A stretch of DNA of 64,000 nucleotides from Frateuria_A sp051900535 (GCF_051900535.1 NZ_JBHZGI010000007.1:124001-188000); one strand, 5' to 3'; counted from the first letter of the stretch, positions 32,193 to 40,764 are shown. Notes: a model not told the origin generated them from the letters alone. A program made the numbers and translations.

Positions 32193-33302
32193 ATGGCGAT
32201 CACGGTAGGCGCGTTGCGCGAGGTGGCGGCGGGCGAGCGGCGGGTGGCGATCACGCCCGAGATCGCGCGCAAGCTGCGCGGCAAGGATGTGAGGGTGCTG
32301 CTGGAGCGCGGCGCAGGGGCAGCCGCGGGCTTCCCGGACGCGACGTATGTCGATGTCGAGTTTGCCGATGCTTCGCAAGTGCTCGCGCAAGCGGACCTGC
32401 TGGCGTGCGTGCTGCCGCCGGCGGACGAGGCGCTGGGACAGTTGCGCGAGGGCGCAGTCGTGGTCGGCCAACTGCGCCCGCACGGCGCGGCCGCGCGCAT
32501 CGTGGCGCTGGGCAAGCGGCGGCTCACCGCTTTTGCGCTGGAACTGCTGCCGCGCACCACCCGCGCCCAGGCGATGGACGTGCTCAGTTCCCAGGCGGCG
32601 GTGGCCGGCTACCGCGCGATGTTGATCGCCGCCGAAGCCTGCCCGAAGTTCTTTCCCATGCTGACCACGGCCGCCGGGACCATCCGTCCCTCGCGTGTGC
32701 TGGTGATCGGCGCCGGTGTGGCCGGCCTCCAGGCGATCGCCACGGCGCGGCGGCTTGGCGCGCAGATCGAGGGCTACGACGTGCGGCCCGAAACGCGCGA
32801 GCAGGTCGAATCGCTGGGCGCCAAATTCCTCGATCTTGGGGTCAGCGCCGCCGGCAGCGGCGGTTACGCGCGCGAGCTGTCGGAAGATGAGCGCCGCGCG
32901 CAGCAGCAGGCGCTGGCCGAGCATTTCAAGGTCGTGGACGTGATCGTGAGCACCGCGGCGGTGCCCGGTCGCCCGGCACCGAAGATCCTGACGGCGGCGA
33001 TGGTCGAAGGCATGAAGCCGGGCGCGCTGATCGTGGACCTCGCCGCCGAAAGCGGCGGCAACTGCGAGCTGACCCGGCCGGGCGAGCGCGTGGATCATTC
33101 GGGGGTCACCATCCTCGGGCCGCTCAACCTGCCCGCCGGCGCACCGTTGCATGCGTCGGAGATGTATGCGCGCAACGTGTTCAACTTCGTCGAGCTGCTG
33201 TTGCGCGATGGTGCACTGGAGCCGGATTTCGAAGATGAGCTGGTTGCCAGGACCTGCCTGACGCAGGATGGCGAGCCGCGGTTTCCTGGTCAGGCGGCGT
33301 AA
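32193..33302 (+). CDS. pntAA: NAD(P) transhydrogenase alpha subunit, NAD-binding part
   Basis: This is the soluble dI domain of proton-translocating transhydrogenase, which passes hydride between NADH and NADP. The 369-residue protein has the AlaDH/PNT N-terminal domain (GERRVAITPEIARKL), the conserved segment ALELLPRTTRAQAMDVLSSQ, and the Rossmann motif GAGVAGLQA from G173. It ends without membrane helices, so this organism uses the three-gene form (PntAA, PntAB, PntB). The other two genes lie 1.8 kb downstream beyond three oppositely oriented genes. The ATG follows a G-rich site (CGGGGGGACCGT). Confidence 0.93.
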   Translation: MAITVGALREVAAGERRVAITPEIARKLRGKDVRVLLERGAGAAAGFPDATYVDVEFADASQVLAQADLLACVLPPADEALGQLREGAVVVGQLRPHGAAARIVALGKRRLTAFALELLPRTTRAQAMDVLSSQAAVAGYRAMLIAAEACPKFFPMLTTAAGTIRPSRVLVIGAGVAGLQAIATARRLGAQIEGYDVRPETREQVESLGAKFLDLGVSAAGSGGYARELSEDERRAQQQALAEHFKVVDVIVSTAAVPGRPAPKILTAAMVEGMKPGALIVDLAAESGGNCELTRPGERVDHSGVTILGPLNLPAGAPLHASEMYARNVFNFVELLLRDGALEPDFEDELVARTCLTQDGEPRFPGQAA

Positions 33303-33393
33303 CCACCGCACACCCTCCAAAGGGGATGTCCGGAACGCCGGGCTCGCGGCTCACTCCCGATTAATGGGGTGCCGGGGCAGGGATGGATTCCAG

Positions 33394-33927
33394 TCAGTGG
33401 CCTGGCGGACGCCGGGGCGGCGGAGGCGGCGCGGGCGGAGGCGGCCCCGGCGGATGCTCAAGCCCCTGCAACCGCTGCTCGATCGTCTGCGAGCGCCACT
33501 GCCGCAGCAGCCGCTCGCGTTGGTCGGGCGGCATGTGCTGGAACTGCTCGTAGGCCTCGTGCAGTCGCGCGCGTTGCTCCGGCGGCAGGCGGTGGAACTT
33601 GTGCATGTTCTCGCGGGCGCGTTCGCGCTGCTCCGGCGACATCGTCTGCCAGCGGGCGATGCGCTGACGGATTTCCTCGCGCCGGTCAGGCGGCAGGGTG
33701 ACCCAATGTTCGGCGCGCTTGAGCATGTGCGCCTGCTTGCGTGGCGACATCTCGTTCCAGTGCCCGCGCAGTGGGGCGAGCACGTCCTGCTGGGCCGGAT
33801 CCAGACTCTGCCAGGGGCGCGGAGCCGCGGGCGCGGAAGATGCGCTGGGCGGCGGCGCGTCCTGCGCTTGCAGCGGCGCGACGCCGGCCAGGGCAAACAG
33901 CAGTGGGAGCAGTGCGAAGCGGATCAT
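33394..33927 (-). CDS. DUF3106 secreted protein
   Basis: A 177-residue protein with a signal peptide (MIRFALLPLLFALAGVAPLQAQ). The helical body is full of repeated LxPxQRxRxxxxxxxxxxM units (NEMSPRKQAHMLKRAEHW, QTMSPEQRERARENMHKF, HRLPPEQRARLHEAYEQF, QHMPPDQRERLLRQWRS), as in DUF3106. A Pro-rich tail ends in PPGH. It is the third gene of a sigma/DUF3619/DUF3106 operon, three bases after the second. The periplasmic function is unknown; the repeats recall CpxP/Spy-like sensors (inference). Confidence 0.88.
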   Translation of the reverse strand: MIRFALLPLLFALAGVAPLQAQDAPPPSASSAPAAPRPWQSLDPAQQDVLAPLRGHWNEMSPRKQAHMLKRAEHWVTLPPDRREEIRQRIARWQTMSPEQRERARENMHKFHRLPPEQRARLHEAYEQFQHMPPDQRERLLRQWRSQTIEQRLQGLEHPPGPPPPAPPPPPRRPPGH

Positions 33928-33930
33928 GGT

Positions 33931-34362
33931 TCAGCGACGTACCTTCACGCGGTCGTTGGCGGCCAGCCAACCGTAGAAATCGAGGTTTTGATACAGCTGC
34001 GGATCGGCGCTGTCGGCGTCCGGCGGCAGGTCGCTGTCGGCGTCGACGGTAGTCGCCGCCGGCACCGCGTGCGAAGGCGCGTGGTCCATGTTGCGCAGCG
34101 GTTGCCAGATCATCAGCGTGGCCAGCGCGAGCACCGCGAAGGCGCCGGCCGGCAGCAGCAGGCGCGGGACCAGACGGGCGGGCGCCGGTCGCGCGGCCTC
34201 CAGCGCCTGCCGGCGCGCGGCGCGCAGGCGGCCGGCGGTGGCCGGGTCGAGTTGCCGGCTGGCATCCAGGTACAGCGCACGGGCGCGCCGAGCCAGCTTG
34301 TCCGGATCGGGCCTGTCAGGACGGGACTTGTCGGGACGGCACTTATCGGGATCGGGCGTCAT
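33931..34362 (-). CDS. DUF3619-like membrane protein, probable anti-sigma factor
   Basis: A 143-residue product with one membrane helix at ~74-92 (LLPAGAFAVLALATLMIW). A basic cytoplasmic region has ARRARALYLDASRQLDPATAGRL, and the C-terminus DPQLYQNLDFYGWLAAN fits DUF3619. The first ~20 residues are repeats of PDK and RPD units encoded by 15-bp tandem repeats. Position directly after the sigma gene (ATGA) and the membrane topology suggest it restrains that sigma factor. Confidence 0.72.
   Translation of the reverse strand: MTPDPDKCRPDKSRPDRPDPDKLARRARALYLDASRQLDPATAGRLRAARRQALEAARPAPARLVPRLLLPAGAFAVLALATLMIWQPLRNMDHAPSHAVPAATTVDADSDLPPDADSADPQLYQNLDFYGWLAANDRVKVRR
34299..34358. repeat. Four imperfect 15-bp tandem repeats in coding sequence
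   Basis: Units begin at 34299, 34314, 34329 and 34344 (for example TGTCGGGACGGCACT). They encode the DPDK/RPDK repeats at the N-terminus of the DUF3619-like protein. Confidence 0.75.
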
Positions 34363-34943
34363 TGCCAGTCCTCCAGTTGGTCGCGCAGATGGTGCATGGC
34401 GCGCGACAGGTGGGTTTTCACGCTGCCTTCGGAGCAGCCCATGGCCTGGGCGGTCTGCGCCACGTCCAGGCCTTCGAGCATGCGCAGCAGGAACGCTTCG
34501 CGCTGGCGCTGCGGCAGGCGCTGCACCGCGGCGGCGATGTCGGCCCAGGACTGGCTGTCGTGCAGCCGCTGCAGTGGGCTCGGGCCGTTGTCGGGCGGCT
34601 CCCACGCGGGGAGGTCCTCGCCCTCGTCGTCGCGCCCACCAAGCCAGCCGACCACGATCGAGCGCACCTTGCGGCGACGCTGCAGGTCCACGATCCGCCG
34701 GCGCAGGATGCCCCAGAACAGCGGCGTCCATTCCTGCGCGGGCTTGTCCCGGTAGCTCCTGACCAGCCGCAGCATGGCGTCCTGCACCGCATCAAGCGCG
34801 TCCTCGCGATGGCCCAGCTGCAGTTCGGCCAGGCGGAAGGCGCGGCGTTCCACGTCGGCCAGGAACGCGTCCAGCGTCGCCGGCACGGCGCGCTCCTGGG
34901 GTGCCAGCAGGTCGCTGTCCAGGGTGCCTGCAAGGCTGTTCAT
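34359..34943 (-). CDS. RNA polymerase sigma-70 family (ECF) factor
   Basis: A 194-residue sigma factor: region 2 with LGHREDALDAVQDAMLRLVRSY and WTPLFWGILRRRIVDLQRRR, a variable Asp/Glu/Pro linker, and region 4 with LPQRQREAFLLRMLEGLDVA and the recognition helix CSEGSVKTHLSRAMHHLR. It starts an operon with the DUF3619 and DUF3106 proteins, a triplet known from several proteobacteria. It is divergent from pntAB; the gap holds a 7-bp inverted repeat. The ATG at 34943 has only a weak site (GGATCTCGATGCC), so the start could be earlier. Confidence 0.88.
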   Translation of the reverse strand: MNSLAGTLDSDLLAPQERAVPATLDAFLADVERRAFRLAELQLGHREDALDAVQDAMLRLVRSYRDKPAQEWTPLFWGILRRRIVDLQRRRKVRSIVVGWLGGRDDEGEDLPAWEPPDNGPSPLQRLHDSQSWADIAAAVQRLPQRQREAFLLRMLEGLDVAQTAQAMGCSEGSVKTHLSRAMHHLRDQLEDWQ

Positions 34944-35029
34944 GGCATCGAGATCCGCGTCATCGGCGCGCTGGCCCGGTTCCGGTTCGGTCGGATGCTT
35001 CAACGCGGCACGCTCGCACGGGTTGACGC

Positions 35030-35050
35030 GCGACCGTATGATGCGGTCGC
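35030..35050. promoter_or_regulatory. Perfect 7-bp inverted repeat in divergent promoter region
   Basis: GCGACCG, spacer TATGATG, CGGTCGC. It lies between the sigma gene and pntAB. The spacer contains TATGAT, which resembles a -10 box, so a dimeric regulator could block or share that promoter. No regulator is assigned. Confidence 0.5.
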
Positions 35051-35087
35051 AACCGCTCGAAGGGGCGTGCGAACAGGGGAAGGGGTC

Positions 35088-35390
35088 ATGCTCGACGGTT
35101 TCCTGGCGCTGTATGTCTTCATGCTCGCGGCCTTTACCGGCTACGAGATCATCGCGCGGGTGCCGGTGATCCTGCACACGCCGCTGATGTCCGGTTCGAA
35201 CTTCATTCACGGGATCGTGCTGGTCGGCGCCATGATCGCGCTGGGGCACGCGCAGACACCACTGGAAATCGGTATCGGCTTCGTCGGCGTGCTGCTGGGC
35301 GCCGGCAACGCGGCAGGCGGCTACGTGGTCACCGAGCGGATGCTGGAGATGTTCAAGTCCAGCCGCCCCGGCGGCGGGGAGTCTCGCTGA
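35088..35390 (+). CDS. pntAB: NAD(P) transhydrogenase alpha subunit, membrane part
   Basis: A 100-residue membrane subunit (domain IIa) of the three-gene transhydrogenase. Three hydrophobic segments: ~3-22 (FLALYVFMLAAFTGYEII), ~33-53 (SGSNFIHGIVLVGAMIALG) and ~60-80 (GIGFVGVLLGAGNAAGGYVV). The segment ending VTERMLEMF is conserved. The ATG follows GGGGAAGGGG. It overlaps pntB by TGATG. It must have its own promoter here because pntAA is 1.8 kb upstream, beyond opposed genes. Confidence 0.93.
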   Translation: MLDGFLALYVFMLAAFTGYEIIARVPVILHTPLMSGSNFIHGIVLVGAMIALGHAQTPLEIGIGFVGVLLGAGNAAGGYVVTERMLEMFKSSRPGGGESR

Positions 35391-36817
35391 TGGCCTGGCT
35401 GCCGGGGGTGATCAAGGGCTGCTACTTCCTCGCCGCGTTGCTGTTCATCCTGGGCTTGAAGCGGATGAGTTCCCCGCGCAGCGCGCGCGGCGGCATCGTG
35501 TGGGCCGGCGTGGGCATGGCGCTGGCGGTGGCGGCGACTTTCGCGTTGCCGGGACTTGCCAACCGCGGACTGATCCTGGCCGCGTTGCTGCTGGGCACAC
35601 TGGCCGCGTGGTGGTCCGGACGCCGCGTGGCGATGACCGCCATGCCGCAGATGGTGGCGCTGTACAACGGCATGGGCGGCGGCGCCGCGGCGGCGATCGG
35701 TGCGGCCGAGCTGGTCGCCTTCTCGGGTGCGGCGGTCACCCTGCTCGACGGCGGCCGCTTCAGCGCTGACGGGCAGGCGCCTGGCACCGTGCAGCTCGCG
35801 CTGGCCGTGCTGGGGGCGTTGATCGGTGCGGTGAGCTTTTCCGGTTCGTTGGTCGCCTTCGCCAAGTTGCAGGGTTGGCTGGACCGGCGTTTCGTGTTTC
35901 CGGGCCAGCGCGCGTTCAACCTGCTGTTGCTGGTGCTTGCCATCGCGCTGGGCGCGGTACTGGTCACCGGCACGCTTGCGCCGTGGGCCATTGCGGGGTT
36001 CTTCGCGCTGGCACTGCTGTTCGGACTGATGATGACGTTGCCGATCGGCGGCGCCGACATGCCGGTGGTGATCTCGCTGTACAACGCGTTCACCGGGCTG
36101 GCGGTGGCGTTCGAGGGTTTCGTGCTGGGCAACGAGGCGATGATCATCGCCGGTACCGTGGTCGGCGCTGCCGGCACGCTGCTTACCCAGCTGATGGCCC
36201 GGGCGATGAATCGCTCGCTGGGCAACGTGCTGTTCGGCAGTTTCGGCGCCACCACGGGTGCGGCGCAGGTGATCGGCGGCGCGCAGAAACCGGTCGAGGC
36301 GAGCGACGCGGCCGTGATGATGGCCTACGCCGAGCGCGTGGTGATCGTGCCCGGCTACGGCATGGCCGTGGCGCAGGCGCAGCACAAGGTGTGGGAGTTC
36401 GCGCGGCAGCTGATCGAGCGCGGCGTCAAGGTGAAGTTCGCCATTCATCCGGTGGCCGGGCGCATGCCGGGACACATGAACGTGCTGCTCGCCGAGGCCG
36501 GCGTGCCGTACGACCTGATCGCGGACATGGACGAGATCAACGCCGAATTCCCCAGCACCGACGTGGCGCTCGTGATCGGCGCCAACGACGTGGTCAACCC
36601 GCTGGCCAAGACCGATCCGGCCTCGCCGATCTACGGCATGCCGATCCTGGACGTGGCGGCGGCGCGGAACGTCATCGTGGTCAAGCGCGGCAAGGGCACC
36701 GGTTTTGCCGGCATCGAGAACGCGCTGTTCTACGCGGACAACGCGCGGATGCTGTACGGCGACGGGCAGGCCGTGGCGGCGGAGCTGGTGGCGGCGCTCA
36801 AGACGCTGGACGCGTAG
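35390..36817 (+). CDS. pntB: NAD(P) transhydrogenase beta subunit
   Basis: PntB holds the rest of the proton channel and the NADP-binding domain III. The 475-residue protein has about eight to nine membrane segments over the first ~280 residues, with PQMVALYNGMGGGAAAAIG and LPIGGADMPVVISLYNAFTG. Domain III follows with VIVPGYGMAVAQAQH, the sequence FAIHPVAGRMPGHMNVLLAEA and VALVIGANDVVNPLA. It overlaps pntAB. Confidence 0.96.
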   Translation: MAWLPGVIKGCYFLAALLFILGLKRMSSPRSARGGIVWAGVGMALAVAATFALPGLANRGLILAALLLGTLAAWWSGRRVAMTAMPQMVALYNGMGGGAAAAIGAAELVAFSGAAVTLLDGGRFSADGQAPGTVQLALAVLGALIGAVSFSGSLVAFAKLQGWLDRRFVFPGQRAFNLLLLVLAIALGAVLVTGTLAPWAIAGFFALALLFGLMMTLPIGGADMPVVISLYNAFTGLAVAFEGFVLGNEAMIIAGTVVGAAGTLLTQLMARAMNRSLGNVLFGSFGATTGAAQVIGGAQKPVEASDAAVMMAYAERVVIVPGYGMAVAQAQHKVWEFARQLIERGVKVKFAIHPVAGRMPGHMNVLLAEAGVPYDLIADMDEINAEFPSTDVALVIGANDVVNPLAKTDPASPIYGMPILDVAAARNVIVVKRGKGTGFAGIENALFYADNARMLYGDGQAVAAELVAALKTLDA

Positions 36818-36879
36818 TGGCGTTGGGTGGGCGCCAGCCCACCAGGGATCGTGAGCGAGGCGCTGGCCGAAGCCCGTCC

Positions 36880-37386
36880 TTACGAAGCCTTGCGCGGCTG
36901 GCGACTGGCGATCCAGGCGGCCAGCAATGCGCCGGCCAGGGTGAACGCGATACCGGTCGGTCGTACCGCCAGTTCGGCCAGCGACAGCAACATCGTCAGG
37001 CCGGCCCCGCGCAGCGCGTCGAGCAGGCCCATGCCCATGGAGCCGGCGATGCGCGCGGCAGCGGTCAGCACGTCCACGTAAACGGCAGCGAGCACGGTCG
37101 CGCCCGCGGCCAGCACGGCCGCCACGCGCCCGGCCGGTCGCACCCAGCTGCGGATGGCCAGCGCCAGCAGGGCGCCGACCAGCAGCGCAAGCGCGGGCAG
37201 CGGGCGTTGCAGCGCCATCGTCGGAAGCATCCAGACCGCACCGGCAGCGAGGCCCAGCATGGCCGCGCTGAAGGCGGCGAACAGCACCGGGATCAGGCGC
37301 ACGGGCACAGACCATGCGGTGGTGGAAGGTGGAACGGCATGCGGCTCCCGGATCGTCGAAACAAACGCACATGATAACCCGCGCAA
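36880..37386 (-). CDS. Hydrophobic membrane protein, function unknown
   Basis: I do not recognise the family. The frame encodes up to 168 residues with about four membrane segments (LIPVLFAAFSAAMLGLAAGAV; LPALALLVGALLALAI; AAVLAAGATVLAAVYVDVL; TGIAFTLAGALLAAWIA) and ends in basic SRQPRKAS. The start is uncertain: the first ATG is at 37386, but the first membrane helix begins ~30 residues in and GTG codons nearer to it are possible. It converges on pntB and is divergent from sufT. Confidence 0.6.
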   Translation of the reverse strand: MRGLSCAFVSTIREPHAVPPSTTAWSVPVRLIPVLFAAFSAAMLGLAAGAVWMLPTMALQRPLPALALLVGALLALAIRSWVRPAGRVAAVLAAGATVLAAVYVDVLTAAARIAGSMGMGLLDALRGAGLTMLLSLAELAVRPTGIAFTLAGALLAAWIASRQPRKAS

Positions 37387-37532
37387 GCGTCCAGCCTGGC
37401 TGGGTGCGCCTGCCCATCGCTTGAGATCGGCCGCTCTGGCCTGATCTTGATCAGCGGCTTACGCCGCGGGCGCGGCATAATAGGCCGCTTCCGCCGCGTC
37501 CCCGCGCGGCCTCGAGTATCGGCAGGATCGGC

Positions 37533-38090
37533 ATGAGTGGTTTCAGTCTGAGCAGCGAACCCTTCACCCTGGAACGCGACTGCATGGCCGTGATGGTCCC
37601 GCAGGGCGAGAGCGTGACGCTGCCGGCCGGCCAGATCGGCTACATCACCCAGGCCCTGGGCGGCAGCTTCACCGTGTACGTGGAAGGCAACCTGTTCCGC
37701 ATCGCCGGCCACGACGCCGACGCGCTGGGCAAGGAGCCGCCGCCACCGATCGAGCTGGCCGCCGATGCGAGCGACCAGGACGTGGAGAAGCTGGTCTGGC
37801 AGCAACTGCGTACGGTGTTCGACCCGGAGATCCCGATCAACGTGGTGGAACTGGGGCTGGTCTACGACGTCTCGATCGAAGCGGGCGACAACGCAACGCG
37901 CAAGGTCTACGTAAAGATGACACTGACCGCGCCCGGTTGCGGCATGGGCGATATCCTGGTCGACGACGTGCGCACGAAACTGGAGCTGATCCCCACAGTC
38001 GGCGAGGCGGATGTCGACCTGGTATTCGATCCGCCGTGGAATCATTCGATGATGTCGGATGCGGCAAAGCTCGAGACCGGCATGCTCTAG
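37533..38090 (+). CDS. sufT: Putative Fe-S cluster assembly protein SufT
   Basis: SufT is an accessory Fe-S maturation factor with a MIP18 (DUF59) domain. The 185-residue protein has the SufT-specific N-terminus (FTLERDCMAVMVPQGESVTL, PAGQIGYITQALGGSFTVYV). The MIP18 domain spans ~82-170: VFDPEIPINVVELGLVYDV, the cysteine in LTAPGCGMGD, and VFDPPWN. It lacks neighbouring suf genes here. Terminated by the hairpin at 38114. Confidence 0.93.
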   Translation: MSGFSLSSEPFTLERDCMAVMVPQGESVTLPAGQIGYITQALGGSFTVYVEGNLFRIAGHDADALGKEPPPPIELAADASDQDVEKLVWQQLRTVFDPEIPINVVELGLVYDVSIEAGDNATRKVYVKMTLTAPGCGMGDILVDDVRTKLELIPTVGEADVDLVFDPPWNHSMMSDAAKLETGML

Positions 38091-38113
38091 CGAACCCTTC
38101 GCAAACCTTCCCA

Positions 38114-38138
38114 AAGCCCGGCATGTCCGGGCTTTTTT
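38114..38138 (+). terminator. Rho-independent terminator after sufT
   Basis: AAGCCCGG, loop CATGT, CCGGGCTT, then a run of T. It is 24 bases after the sufT stop. Confidence 0.92.
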
Positions 38139-38248
38139 ATTGCGTGTGCGATGCATGATCGACAGGCCTGTAAGCGGCCCCGCCACGCGGTTTTCGCGCA
38201 GTGCTAACAGCGACCATCACAATTCGGTTACCTAGGAAAAATTCACTC

Positions 38249-38276
38249 TTGACCCCTCCGCAAGCGGGCTCTTAAT
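38249..38276 (+). promoter_or_regulatory. Candidate sigma-70 promoter of the M4 protease
   Basis: TTGACC (38249-38254), a 16-base spacer, CTTAAT (38271-38276). It would leave a leader of about 250 bases before the protease ATG. The leader has the direct repeat TGCCCTCGCATG at 38343 and 38369. No riboswitch class is recognised in the 38139-38531 stretch. Confidence 0.5.
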
Positions 38277-38531
38277 GTCGACGAATCCGTTGGCGGGGAG
38301 GTTGACGGATGGTCCTGCAGCGACGCTAAGGGGTTCCTGCGTTGCCCTCGCATGATGAGCCCGCGTACTGCCCTCGCATGGAAGAAAGGGAGAAGCAGCG
38401 CGCATCGGGATGCAGCCGGGACCGTTGGCAAACAGTGGCGCCGTGCCCCGCACGGCTAATTCACGCATGGGGTCCGAAGTGACCGCATCAGGTTCGCTCG
38501 CCCCGAATTTCTCTTTTATGGAGTACCTGAA

Positions 38532-40679
38532 ATGCCAAGTAATGTCCGTCTGAAGCTTCTGGTTGCCGCCATCGGTATGGCGTGTGCCTCCACCGCGATG
38601 GCAGCAAACAGCGAGCGCGTGAACGTGCAAAACCTCGGTGCGGTGCCGGCCGGCAGCCTCGCGACGCGTTTGAACCTCGGCGCGAACATGTCGCTGACCG
38701 CACGCAGCACCGCGCACCTGCCCAACGGCAAGCAGGTCGTGCGCCAGCAGCAGATGTACCGCGGCGTGCCGGTATACGGCCGCAGCGTTGCGGTGGAACA
38801 GGACGCGCATGGCAACGTGCTGCACGCGTCCGGCAACGTGATGAAGCTGCCGGCCAACCTCGCCGCGCCGCTCTCGGTCACCCCGAAGCTGAGCGGCGCC
38901 CAGGCCATCGCCAAGCTGCAGGCCCACGCGCACACCACGCTGGCCGGTGGCGCGTCCATCTACAACAAGAAGGCCGACCTGTTCGTCTATCCGCAGGAAA
39001 ACGGCTCGCCGCGCCTGGTCTACCTCACCTCCTACGTCGTCGGTGGCCAGCATCCGAGCCGCCCGACCGCGATCGTCGATGCGCACACCGGCGCGGTGAT
39101 CCAGAGCTGGGATGGCCTGACCGACGCCACCGCCAACGGTCCCGGCGGCAATCAAAAGACCGGCGAGTACTACTACGGCACCGACTACCCGGCGCTGCAG
39201 GTCACCCAGTCCGGCAGCACCTGCACCCTGCAGAACACCAACGTCGTCACCTACAACCTCAACCACGGCACCAGCGGCGGCACCCTGGTCAGCTTCACCT
39301 GCCCGACCAGCAACACCGATCCGATCAATGGCGCCTACTCGCCGGTCAATGACGCGCACCACTTCGGCGGCGTGGTCCACGACATGTACGTTGCGTACAA
39401 CGGCGCGGCCCCGCTCAACATGCAGCTGCGCATGAACGTGCACTACAAGAGCAATTACGAGAACGCGTTCTGGGACGGCACCGCCATGTACTTCGGCGAT
39501 GGCGCCAGCACCTTCTATCCGCTGGTCTCGCTCGACGTGACCAGCCACGAGATCAGCCACGGCTATACCGAGCAGAACTCCGGTCTGCAGTACAGCGGCC
39601 AGTCGGGCGGCATGAACGAAGCCTATTCGGACATCGCCGGCGAAGCGGCCGAATTCTATGACCGCGGCCAGGCCGACTTCCTGGTGGGCGCCGACATCAT
39701 GAAGAGCGGCACCGCGCTGCGCTTCATGTGCAACCCGCCGCAGGATGGCGGCTCGATCGACAACGCGGCCGACTACACCAGCGGCCTGGACGTGCATTAT
39801 TCCTCCGGCGTCTACAACAAGGCGTTCTGCCTGCTCGCAAAGACGTCCGGCTGGGACGTGAAGAAGGCCTTCCAGTCGTTCGCGCTGGCCAACAAGTCGT
39901 ACTGGACCGCGACCTCCAACTTCAACGACGGCGCCTGCGGCGTGGAGTCGGCCGCGACCGCCCTCGGCTATAGCTCGACCGATGTGGCGTCCGCCTTTAC
40001 CCAGGTTGGTGTCACCTGCCCGAGCGGCGGTGGCGGTGGCGGCGGTGGCAGCACGGTCGAACTGCAGAACGGCGTGGCCGTGACCGGCGTGTCCGGTTCG
40101 GCGGGCCAGGACCATGACTACCTGATCAAGGTGCCCTCGGGCGCCTCCAACCTGGTGATGTCGATCTCCGGCGGCAGCGGCGATGCGGACCTGTACACCA
40201 AGTTCGGCTCCGCGCCGACGCTGAGCAGCTACGACTGCCGTCCGTACAAGACCGGCAACAGCGAGAGCTGCTCGGTCTCCGCGCCGCAGGCGGGCACCTA
40301 CTACATCAAGGTGCACGGCTACTCCTCGTACTCGAGCGTGACGGTGAAGGCCTCCTACAGCACCGGCGGCGGCAGCGGCGGCGGCACTACCACGGTGAAC
40401 CTGCCGACCGTGAGCACCGGCAACTGGTCAGCGACGTATACCGAGACGGTGCAGGCCGGTCAAACGGCGAAGTTCGCCATCTCCGGCGGCACCGGTGATG
40501 CGGACCTGTACGTCCGGGCAGGCTCCGCGCCGACCACCACCAGCTACAGCTGCCGCCCGTACCTCACCGGCAACAACGAGAGCTGCACCTTCACCCCGTC
40601 GACGACCACCACCTATTACATCAAGGTGCGTGCGTACCAGACGTTCTCGGGTGTGACGCTGACCGAAACGCTCAACTGA
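38532..40679 (+). CDS. Secreted M4 zinc metalloprotease (vibriolysin type) with two PPC domains
   Basis: An extracellular thermolysin-family protease of 715 residues. It has a signal peptide (LKLLVAAIGMACASTAMA), an FTP/PepSY propeptide (~30-195) that acts as intramolecular chaperone, and a catalytic domain. Zinc ligands are H339 and H343 in SHEISHGY and E363 in GGMNEAYSD; the 20-residue spacing equals that of thermolysin. After a Gly-rich linker come two bacterial pre-peptidase C-terminal (PPC) domains (~510-600 and ~620-715), each with GDADLY and a YYIKV strand. PPC domains are usually removed after secretion. Type II export is likely (inference). The ATG follows GGAG. Confidence 0.96.
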   Translation: MPSNVRLKLLVAAIGMACASTAMAANSERVNVQNLGAVPAGSLATRLNLGANMSLTARSTAHLPNGKQVVRQQQMYRGVPVYGRSVAVEQDAHGNVLHASGNVMKLPANLAAPLSVTPKLSGAQAIAKLQAHAHTTLAGGASIYNKKADLFVYPQENGSPRLVYLTSYVVGGQHPSRPTAIVDAHTGAVIQSWDGLTDATANGPGGNQKTGEYYYGTDYPALQVTQSGSTCTLQNTNVVTYNLNHGTSGGTLVSFTCPTSNTDPINGAYSPVNDAHHFGGVVHDMYVAYNGAAPLNMQLRMNVHYKSNYENAFWDGTAMYFGDGASTFYPLVSLDVTSHEISHGYTEQNSGLQYSGQSGGMNEAYSDIAGEAAEFYDRGQADFLVGADIMKSGTALRFMCNPPQDGGSIDNAADYTSGLDVHYSSGVYNKAFCLLAKTSGWDVKKAFQSFALANKSYWTATSNFNDGACGVESAATALGYSSTDVASAFTQVGVTCPSGGGGGGGGSTVELQNGVAVTGVSGSAGQDHDYLIKVPSGASNLVMSISGGSGDADLYTKFGSAPTLSSYDCRPYKTGNSESCSVSAPQAGTYYIKVHGYSSYSSVTVKASYSTGGGSGGGTTTVNLPTVSTGNWSATYTETVQAGQTAKFAISGGTGDADLYVRAGSAPTTTSYSCRPYLTGNNESCTFTPSTTTTYYIKVRAYQTFSGVTLTETLN

Positions 40680-40690
40680 GGTCCGACCCG

Positions 40691-40718
40691 GGTCCGCGTC
40701 GGGCAACCGACGCGGACC
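40691..40718. other. Perfect 12-bp hairpin with GCAA loop after the M4 protease
   Basis: GGTCCGCGTCGG, loop GCAA, CCGACGCGGACC. It has no T-run and is followed 20 bases later by a real terminator, so it may protect the mRNA 3' end. Confidence 0.7.
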
Positions 40719-40738
40719 TCCTGAGCCCCAAGAGACGA

Positions 40739-40764
40739 CCCCGGCTCCGGCCGGGGTTTTTTTT
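40739..40764 (+). terminator. Rho-independent terminator of the M4 protease
   Basis: CCCCGG and CCGGGG arms around CTCCGG, followed by eight T. Confidence 0.9.

Noticed and set aside
35023..35042. TTGACG and TATGAT as a promoter for pntAB
   Set aside because: Only eight bases separate them, too few for a -35/-10 pair; TATGAT is reported only as part of the palindrome.
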